Source: Selaginella tamariscina | Lineage: Eukaryota > Streptophyta > Lycopodiopsida > Selaginellales > Selaginellaceae | DNA: 64,000 nucleotides | NCBI GenBank assembly: GCA_003024785.1 | Contig: PUQB01000147.1 | Coordinates: 283,501 to 347,500 of the forward strand | Direction: 5' to 3' | Shown: positions 56,452-64,000 of the stretch, piece after piece | Position numbering within the stretch: the first letter of the stretch is position 1 | Layout: every line of letters starts with the position of its first letter | Program-made: the position numbers and the translations under genes | Notes under the pieces: model-generated | What the model was told of the DNA's origin: nothing | Databases searched by the model: none | What the model saw: only the letters and a program-made list of their open reading frames with translations

Positions 56452-57140
56452 ACACGGATGTGCCTTGCTTGATTGTGAGTGCTATAACTAGCTTGACGTG
56501 GAGGAGGAGGCTGAAGACAAGCCTCAACCTTTACCTCTTGGAACATGCATTCTGATAAGACCTCCCAGGCATGGATTCACCAACGTTAAGGATAAGCTAC
56601 TCCAAAGGTGGGCTGTCATCTGGAAGTTAGGGCGGTACAACAAAGGGTTATGCTTTGATGACACAAGCTAGAGCTTGCACCGGGAGAAGAGTAACAAGTT
56701 CAGTCATGAACCCAGGAACCCTCACTTCTACATACTCTGCCTTATTTATGTGACAGACCCCCCCCCCCCTATTTTCTGTTTACATAAGTGGGCACGGGAT
56801 CTCATTCCCAGAGGGAATATACTTGGTGAGTTAATTAATGACCAATTAACCCCTAAACCCTAACATTAGGGGTTTAGGGCGTGGGGTTAGGTCAACCCTA
56901 AGGGTGTTTCTACCCATATCTGACATGCCGAACCACCCAAAAACCTAACTGGGACATGGAAAACCAGGGTAAGAGTTTTCTAGATGGAAGTGCTAGAGTT
57001 TCTTGCAAATACCTGGCCGGACCATCACTAGATATCCAAGTGCACTAAGTGGGCCTATTTCTTCTACACCTAGGGCTTATCAATATAGTACAGTAGGTAA
57101 CAACAATCAACGTCCAGAGTAAAAGGGAGTCATAATATAA
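56452..57140. repeat. Right palindrome-arm fragment flanking composite element copy B
   Basis: Corresponds to 12,616-13,310 with few differences (GGAGGAGGAGGCTG, GGGAGAAGAGTAACAAG, the C-run at 56,758, TCTGACATGCCGAACC). Together with 42,891-43,124 it shows that copy B interrupts the palindromic LTR-like repeat. Confidence 0.75.
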
Positions 57141-58996
57141 ACTATAATACCTCAACCTCCCTTGTAAATTAAAACATCGCTTGCAATCGGATTGTGCATC
57201 TCAAACCACGATGTACCAAGGATAACTAAATATTCATAACTACTAATCATGTTGAAGGAGATCCTACAAGAAGTATTTCTCAAGGTCACAAGCATCAGAT
57301 GCCACATACCGAGAATCCACGACTGAGATAGGAACTTTGTACAAAAACTTCCTCAAGGAAATAGAGTGTCGACATGCAAAAGTACAATCCATGAAATAAG
57401 CATTGGCTCTAGAATTCGATAGAGTCGATGTTACAACCTTGCAACCCCTAACCATGCAAAGCTCAACTTGTGTCGTAAATGACCTTCCCACTCAAGACCA
57501 TAGAATGAACCAGTTGTTTGCAGTGACTCTTTATGCTTGGGATTGTCTAACTAAATGGCTCTTATTTTGGTTGGACTTATTCATTTAACTCCTTATCTAA
57601 CTTATTAAGAATTTTGAAATTGTTGCTTCAACTCAAAGGATTAGACTTTCAAGGCGAACGTGATTAATCATGATGGGTTGAGGATTTATGGAGTGAACGT
57701 GGTTGATCGTGCGCCTCAACTTATTCAAGCAATTGATTGTAATATGACCAAGACCACCACAATAAAGACATAAACCATAGACCCTATGACGTTAATTCTC
57801 AGCTGGGGTCAAGGGACCTCAGTGTCAAGCTTGGTGACCTCACATTCCATGGGGACTAGTCCTTGAGTTGGGGTTGGAGCATGGTCGTGGTTTTCCATTG
57901 GTGCTATTGGGGTGAAGCCACTATTGCAGTGTAAGTGTATTCTCTTGAACAGGACTGCTGGAATCATTTCGAACAATGTTTAAATAACCTATTATCACAC
58001 TGTATGGCATGACTAATATCCTCAGAGATACTTATCGAGTCCTTATGGAATGTCAGGAGAAGGTCCTTGATATCCCTTAGTGAAATTGGTCAATTAAGGC
58101 TTCTTCATCCCACAATATGTAAAGGCGAAACTCCAATGTTATATTGAGCTAAACAATTACCTTGTTGAACTTGACAAATCTTGTTAATTGCCATTCGGAC
58201 ACTATCAATGTCACCAAAGCAATGCTTAAAATTTTTTAATGAATAATTTAAAGTTGTCCAACAATAGCTCGAGCGATACCAATGAGCAACGATTGGGGTT
58301 CATTCGGATGACTAGGGCGAACTTGGTTCATTAAACCCACAAAATTAGGACCTGTGTGTTATTAACCTTTAACTAACTTTAGGTTTCCATGGTGTTGTAG
58401 GAGAATCTGAGCTTGAAGACATGCCTTGTAATAACTAGATTTGTTATGTGAGTTTAGCCACTTGTTGCACTAGCTTTTGCCCTTCCTGGTCATGTCATTC
58501 CTTAATTCTAATAAACTTATGCTTTTACATCATCAACTATTGATTTTCACTTGTTAGTTGTTAGTTTTTTTGTTACAACTTTGGAAACATGCGTGCGCAA
58601 TCTTGTTGTATGATATTTGTCATTATCCTAACATGACTAGAACACAATTAATGTGAAGGGATTCTGATTCAAACTATCATGGCTGAAGCCAATAACAGAA
58701 TATGAGTGAAATTATTTTAATAAAGGAAAAAAAAAATACTAACTATTTAGTATTAAAAGAGATAAACTAACAACTGGTGTTGAACTTGAATGCTAAACTA
58801 ACAACTGGTGTTGAACTTGAATGCTAAACTAACAACTGGTGTTGAACTTGAATGCTAAACCAACACAAGAAAAGTCTCGAAAGATGTGCACCAAACATAT
58901 GATGAATCAGTTCTTCTTCAGAGGTCAAGATATAAGCTAATTAGGTTGGCCAAGAACCCTTTTGTAACCTTAAAGCACATTCTCTCCACATGGCAG
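57141..58996 (-). pseudogene. Decayed Ty3/gypsy gag-protease remnant, copy 2
   Basis: Duplicate of 13,311-15,018. The protease at 57,491-57,264 has the same damaged active site (STLSNSRANAYFMDCTFACR). Unlike copy 1 it keeps about 85 bp at 57,718-57,800 that encode the CCHC knuckle CLYCGGLGHITINC on the minus strand, very close to CLYCGAAGHKVAEC of the gypsy at 1-4,260. The gag core is near 58,340-58,150. A 31-bp phrase (AACTAACAACTGGTGTTG...) is present three times in tandem at 58,765-58,860 against once in copy 1. The match to copy 1 ends at CACATGGCA, 58,996. Confidence 0.7.
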
Positions 58997-61900
58997 GTCC
59001 ACAGATCACTCAAATGGCCATTGAAACTAATTCCGAGTCCGAGGAAGTCCAGGAGCTGAGTGATCATGAGGAATACGCAACCATTTGTTCGTGACATGGA
59101 AAGCGCAATTCTTCAACATATCCTTGATCTTGGACATGCCTTTGACGAGGGACACACCTCAGAGGCCAACCAGACTATTAGCTCTCTAGTAGGCGACGTT
59201 CACAGCGAATATGTTGTTGTTGGAACTTTGTGCTTTCCTAGGAGTGCACACATGCTGCAACGTCTTTATGAGTGTTTAGGAAGAAATGAGTTTGCATGCA
59301 TGCAAATGAACCGGCTATTGCTTTTCACACAAAACTTCTTTATGTTATAAAATACGATAGATCCTATTCCTGATCCATTAACTTGGTTTTGTTTCTCTTG
59401 TCCATGTGTTTGCGGGTAATATTTTTTTTGGCTTTTTCTTTTTTTTTGCTTTTTTTATTTACGTTACGTCTTTTCTGGCAAGTATCCAAAGAGGCTTCAA
59501 ATAAAATGTCTAGACTGCATGCAATGATGGTCTATCTGTGATAAAACTATTGAAGATGCACTTCCTTTCGGCTACATTCCATTGAAGGAAAGGTTTAGGA
59601 TGCGAGACACTGTGAAAGACTTATGCTGGGAGGACCTCCATCCTTGGTGGGATCGAGAGACCTGGCAAGGAAAGAAAGTATTGGAGTGTCCAGAAAACAT
59701 AACAAAGGTGTGGCATGGAGCAAAGTGGAAACTTTACCAAACCTTTTGGGATCCAGAATTGTGGAGAACTTGGCCACAGATTGATGCATGTTTAGAAGGT
59801 GTTATAGAGGATGCGGAAGGCAACATGCACTTCACTTGTCCACATTGTAACGCTCCCACAACGGACAAGCTGACACGTTTGCAAGGTGACATGAGAAACT
59901 ATTGTCTACTGCTTCACTAGGATGGGTTTAACTCATCAAGGACAAGACAAAGAAAAGCGAAGCTGTGAACGTTCCCATTATGAATGTAGGAACTTGTGCT
60001 TCAAACGAGGCAAAGGCAACACTACCTGTTATGTACATACCGATGGAGCAAGTTGCTACATGCCGAGAAGCTCTTAACCTATTTATTACTCAGCTTCTTG
60101 AGAGGATGGTGAATTGTTTTGAGAATGGGCTTGACGTCAAATACGCACTTCCTCCAGAACAACACGACACAAGGTTAGCTCAAAGGTTCAACTTGTATGT
60201 TCTTTGCATTGTTTCAACCTCAGACCATCTTGCATAGTGTGAGCTTTTAAAGATGTCAAATGGTATTTTTCATATTAAGAGTGACTTTCATGTTTGTTTA
60301 TTTTATTTTATTTTTAAGTGGAAAGAATCCATGCAGACATTGTGAGACCAGATGACAAGGAAACACTGTCGTAGTCTTGAGAACTCTATGGAGCCACTTG
60401 TAGCAAAGACTATGCTTGGAAACGCCTTTCAGATACAAAAGGCGACACTGCAATTAGGAAGGCTCAACGGGATACCGGTGTACGTGGGCCTTCATGTTTG
60501 AGCTTGTTGGGAAACACATATATGAATAAACACATATAAACTTCATATCTAATGTGGTTATTTTGTATGTTTTTTGATGCAGATTCAACCTTGTCGACAG
60601 CATAATCTTTGAATTCGTGCACGTTGGTGCTTTGAACATCTGCAAGAAAGTTAACGGGGAAGTATTTATGAAAATCACCAACAAGGAAAACATGCAAGCT
60701 GTAAAGAGACGACTTCTTGACATCACCAAACACTGGTCTTCTCGAATGCGCTTGACTCGGGTACCACAGTGTCCGTTCTCAAGACTTGGATACTGGCAAG
60801 CAAACGAACACCAAGTTTATGCTCAATGGTACCAATAATATGTTTCAACTAGCCTTCTTAATGAGGAAGATACACATACATGTTCTATGCTGACCACACT
60901 AACTCAAATTTTCTATGATACACACGGTCCTATTGGTGGAGCATCGAAACACTGGATGCAAGACATGAGCTATGTAGCAGTTTGGAAGTTCTGAAGACTG
61001 AGGAGCACGTGTCTATCTTGGAACATGCCTTTGGACGAGGACATGTTATTGACGATGCTTTTAACTATGGCGTGGTGTCAACACATGGGCGCATGACTTT
61101 GAAAGTGACTTCAAGGAGATCAACGGCCTTAGTACCAACTGCAGAAAAATGGAACTAACATGGTCAAAACATCAGATGAGGTAGTGTTTTCCTTGACTGT
61201 CTAATGTATCTCACGTGTGTTTTACACATTGTCAGAAACTACTTCTCTACTATGAACAAGCTTTTGCTACTTGAACAAGATGGACTACTTCCAAATGAGA
61301 GAGTACGACAGGATTTAAACTAACACTTTATAAAACATGTGACAACAAACGTTCAGGTTTGAGTTTCTAAAGGTGTGGTAGTAGTCGCTTCTAAAGGTGT
61401 AGCAAAAGATCTATGGAAGAGAACGTTGGCAAATGGAACTCCAGGTTGGAAGTCACGGTTACAAGAGGTTGGTGTCTTGGTTGGACAACAAGAGTTGCAA
61501 CAAGCAACAAGATATGAAGCTGAGGCTGTTTCAAAAACAACTAGAGATGCTTCTTCATCAATTGTTGTCATTACACCATATAGCAGCTTGTGCCTGCATG
61601 GAACAATATTCAAGAAAGGATCGAATGTCCTAGTACATGATCTTGACCATCCTGGTAAGCCACTTGAATATGTGTTTAATAAACTGTGCTTGTGTGTGGC
61701 TAGATAATGTGTGCTTTGCGGAAGTGTATCTGTCAGTAATCAAAACAAGATAGCAAATATCAATGTGTTTCCAACTCCTCTAGTCCAGTGGTTGATGAGT
61801 ACACTCGTAGCAACATACCGGGTTGACTCAATTAGCATCTTGCAAGTTCACAAGATCATGTGAGAGATCTACGTACTTCCTCACTATGACACTAGTATGG

Positions 61901-62199
61901 CTAGGAGAGGATTCAAACTTGCTTTAGAAGTGGTTTGCCATGCTTTTCTGGGAGCTAAGGAGATAGGTGGGAGCTAAGGAGATAGGACACCAATGCATTT
62001 TCGAACAGGGGACACTGTCCCGGTACAAGAGAGTTTTGAACTCGCATGTGCATTTGTGGCTTTAGTTGATGACGACAATAAGAAATCAAGTCTTCAACGA
62101 CTTGATCTAGTGTGTGGTGGTGAAGCATTCAAGCTCAGACTAGGCATGAAAGTGATTTCTGGAACAAGGTGGACAATTTCATTTGGCTACATGAGATAG
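58991..62199 (+). pseudogene. Decayed multi-exon gene of unknown function
   Basis: I do not recognise this gene. It starts plausibly at 58,991 (MAGPQITQMAIETNSESEE). It continues after a frame change with QPFVRDMESAILQHILDLGH, then a Cys-containing stretch (KCLDC, WSIC) broken by a stop. Next is an open segment at 59,582-59,920 with WGHGA-like WHGAKWKLYQTFWDPELW and FTCPHCNAPTTDKL, a possible zinc-binding Cys cluster. Further open pieces are at 59,965-60,237, 60,590-60,840 (preceded by a TGATGCAG acceptor), 61,375-61,707 and 61,993-62,199. ILEHAFGRGHVIDDAFN near 61,015 echoes ILQHILDLGHAFDEGH near 59,110, hinting at an internal repeat. Base composition is coding-like. It might be a captured host gene or the cargo gene of another element. 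Confidence 0.4.
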
Positions 62200-62229
62200 C
62201 AGATGAACATGTTTTTACAACTTTAGCTT

Positions 62230-63693
62230 GGGAGATGCAACTTGTAGAGTTTTAACCCGAAGGGCCAACACATGGTAACATGTGGCTACTAAGTGGCCAT
62301 CTACCGTCATCACCCTTTATAAGTAACGCTAAGTCTTTTAAGATGACTCTAAGAGTCTGACTCAAAATGCCCCAATTAAGAAGAAGACTTATAGTCCTAC
62401 CTTAAGTCCCCTAGAATGACCATCCCGAGGATAACTTGAGTAGACTTTAGGATCTTATCCCAGTAGACCTAAGTAAGATCATGCCTTAACCCCACAAAGG
62501 AGATGTGTATCACATATACCCCCATGACATAGCTAAAGCATCGTTATTTATCCCTTGAAGAATCACCCTCATCTAGGAGTACAACCCCCTTTAGGGCGAC
62601 AAGGGGTACCCTGAACCACGATTAACCCTTAAGGGTTTGAGTGGTTAAGTCATACCCTAGACCTAGGACTAGTACTTAGTGAGGATACGAGTGTTCTTTT
62701 AAGGAAACTCCCTAAGGCTAAGTTTGAATAATAACTCTAAGTACATAACCTTATGAGTGCCTCACAAAAGGGCTCCTACTAACAAGCCTAAGAGGCGGTT
62801 CACATGTGCCCTCACCCTCAGGAATCTTTTTACCCTCGTGAGGTCACATATGATATTTTACCCTCGTGAGGTCACATATGATATTTTACCCTCACCCTCG
62901 TGAGGGTCTCAAGGGCAAGATTCTAAATAAGCTAAGATTTAATTAAATTCCCTCACAAGAATATACCTTTTTTTACGACGTGTCTTATTATGATAGGTTT
63001 AAATAAAGATTTTTAAAATATATTAATATAATAATAAAGATTTTAATTTAATTTATTTTATATTAAATATATATATATATATATGAGAAGCTTACAATTT
63101 TAATTTATATTTATTTTTATTTTAAAAAAATAAATTTATTAAATTTAAATTAATAACACGAGGGTAAACAGGTCACATGTGACCCTCACCCTCACCTTCA
63201 CCCTCACGTGAGGGTGAGGGCACATGTGAACCGCCTCTAAGTTGTTCAACCCATGAATTCCAAGGAAAACACTCTCCTAGCCAGGTGTGCCAAAGCACAC
63301 CCAGTTACAAGACCTAACCTCCCTTGAGCTGATGCTCAAGGCTTACCACCCTAATGCGAGCATAAGCATGCTTGTTTGCTAGAGTATCAAACTCCTTGGC
63401 AACAAACCCACGACACCCAAAAGGCATGCCTCAAGCATTGTATTGTGTGATGTCTAGCCCAATGTCACATCGTCATGTGACACTGCCTTCCACGATGTGA
63501 GCTATCATGCCATAGCCCCTTAGATTCAAGAGTTGCACCAAGTGCCACAAACATGGCTCTTAAATGCCAACTCTAAAACTCCTCATTGAACCTCAAGAAC
63601 TGCATAACATGAACCTGTTAAACAAGATCCCATGTCCACAATTGGACAAGGGCACAGATGTGTCTTGCTCAGTTATGAGTGCTACACCTAGCT
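62230..63693. repeat. LTR-like repeat fragment, third locus
   Basis: In right-arm orientation, it matches the complement of 11,765-11,590 at its start (TAACCCGAAGGGCCAACAC) and then 11,790-12,655 (CCCTAGAATGACCATCC, GGAGATGTGT, TACAACCCC-TTTAGGGCGACAAGG, CTTCCACGATGTG). It is interrupted by a MITE at 62,792-63,237 and cut at 63,693 by a short LTR. Non-coding. Confidence 0.75.
62792..63237. mobile_element. Tourist/PIF-Harbinger-type MITE with TAA target duplication
   Basis: 446 bp with inverted ends: GAGGCGGTTCACATGTGCCC at 62,792 and its complement ending at 63,237 (about 28 bp). It is flanked by TAA at 62,789-62,791 and 63,238-63,240. The related repeat at 12,208-12,222 lacks the insertion. 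A TWA target duplication is the hallmark of PIF/Harbinger-type elements. The interior is AT-rich and non-coding, with a short direct repeat (TTTTACCCTCGTGAGGTCAC, twice near 62,830-62,880). Confidence 0.8.
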
Positions 63694-63864
63694 TGTCATA
63701 GTTCTAACCTGGTGAGTTGACTACCTGAGTAAGATGTGGGATATGTGGGATATGTGGGCAAAAAGACCCAAGCGGACCTGGGTCATCACGACCAGGGGCC
63801 CTCTCATAAACACCAATTAGCCCTTTGTCTAGTTGGCATAAGGGGAGAGGGAAAGGTTCTGACA
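63694..63864 (+). mobile_element. Short LTR (171 bp) of a TRIM-like or other LTR retroelement
   Basis: The sequence departs from the LTR-like repeat at 63,694 with TGTCATAG and ends GGTTCTGACA at 63,864, giving the inverted TGTCA/TGACA ends typical of LTRs. It is followed after two bases by a primer-binding site. The small LTR size fits a TRIM, but the rest of the element is beyond the window, so a full-length element with a short LTR is not excluded. A GTGGGATAT phrase is doubled inside. Confidence 0.6.
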
Positions 63865-63866
63865 TT

Positions 63867-63878
63867 TGGTATCAGAGC
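63867..63878 (+). promoter_or_regulatory. Primer-binding site for initiator tRNA-Met
   Basis: TGGTATCAGAGC is complementary to the 3' end of plant initiator tRNA-Met and is the standard primer site of many plant LTR retroelements. It lies two bases after the LTR end, so reverse transcription would start here and the element reads rightward out of the window. Confidence 0.8.
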
Positions 63879-64000
63879 GGTTCCGGGTTCGATTCTCATA
63901 AGGGGATGAATTTTGAGTAAAGCTCACGCCACTAAGGTTGGTGCACTTGTCCTTGCCTAACTAAACCTCTCGATCACATGTGTAAGCCAAGCGGCTCTAT

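Noticed and set aside
63867-63900. GGTTCGATTC resembles a tRNA B-box
   Set aside because: No A-box or cloverleaf at the right spacing; the position after an LTR explains the preceding sequence as a primer-binding site.

Overview
The window is eukaryotic nuclear DNA, most likely from a land plant with a repeat-rich genome, possibly seed-free (moss, lycophyte or fern-like). This rests on plant-type Ty3/gypsy elements including a chromovirus, TTTAGGG-type telomere-like motifs, GT-AG introns, a UDP-glucuronate-4-epimerase-like gene with a plant-type N-terminus, plant-style DNA-transposon domains, and an initiator-tRNA-Met primer site. The species cannot be named from the sequence. Only one gene looks intact: a single-exon, membrane-anchored epimerase-like gene at 18,917-20,059. 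Almost everything else is mobile or decaying.

Layout. 1-4,260: minus-strand Ty3/gypsy polyprotein entering from the left edge (integrase, RNase H, RT, protease, zinc knuckle, gag), followed by tandem repeats to 4,930. 4,975-15,018: a block made of an AT-rich gypsy remnant, a 3.2 kb palindrome of two head-to-head LTR-like repeats, and a second gypsy remnant. 15,019-18,560: AT-rich sequence with microsatellites. 18,575-20,059: promoter and epimerase-like gene. 20,570-23,090: tandem 1.4 kb repeat with a MITE and a hAT remnant in each unit. 24,415-34,776: copy A of a large composite element. 34,777-37,820: plus-strand chromovirus remnant and LTR piece. 38,030-58,996: second copy of the 4,975-15,018 block, with 2.3 kb of its palindrome replaced by the 13.3 kb copy B of the composite element (43,125-56,451). 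58,991-62,199: decayed gene of unknown function. 62,230-63,693: another LTR-like fragment with a Tourist-type MITE inside. 63,694 to the end: a short LTR with its primer-binding site.

The main discovery candidate is the composite element. Copy B carries, on the minus strand, an FCP1/HAD-like gene and a multi-exon gene combining a ParB/Srx-like motif with a DNA-methylase-like motif. On the plus strand it carries a divergent gene whose RNase-H-like region has the hallmarks of DUF7869 transposase-like proteins. The two divergent genes share a related N-terminal domain. In front of each lies a dense array of one 18-bp palindrome, GGCGGGATTAATCCCGCC, and a variant of that palindrome sits inside a 61-bp intron of the ParB/methylase-like gene. 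Copies A and B share the same right terminus in different flanks and carry mostly different inactivating indels, so both look dead here while a working relative may exist elsewhere. The link between the palindrome and the ParB- or methylase-like protein is a hypothesis.
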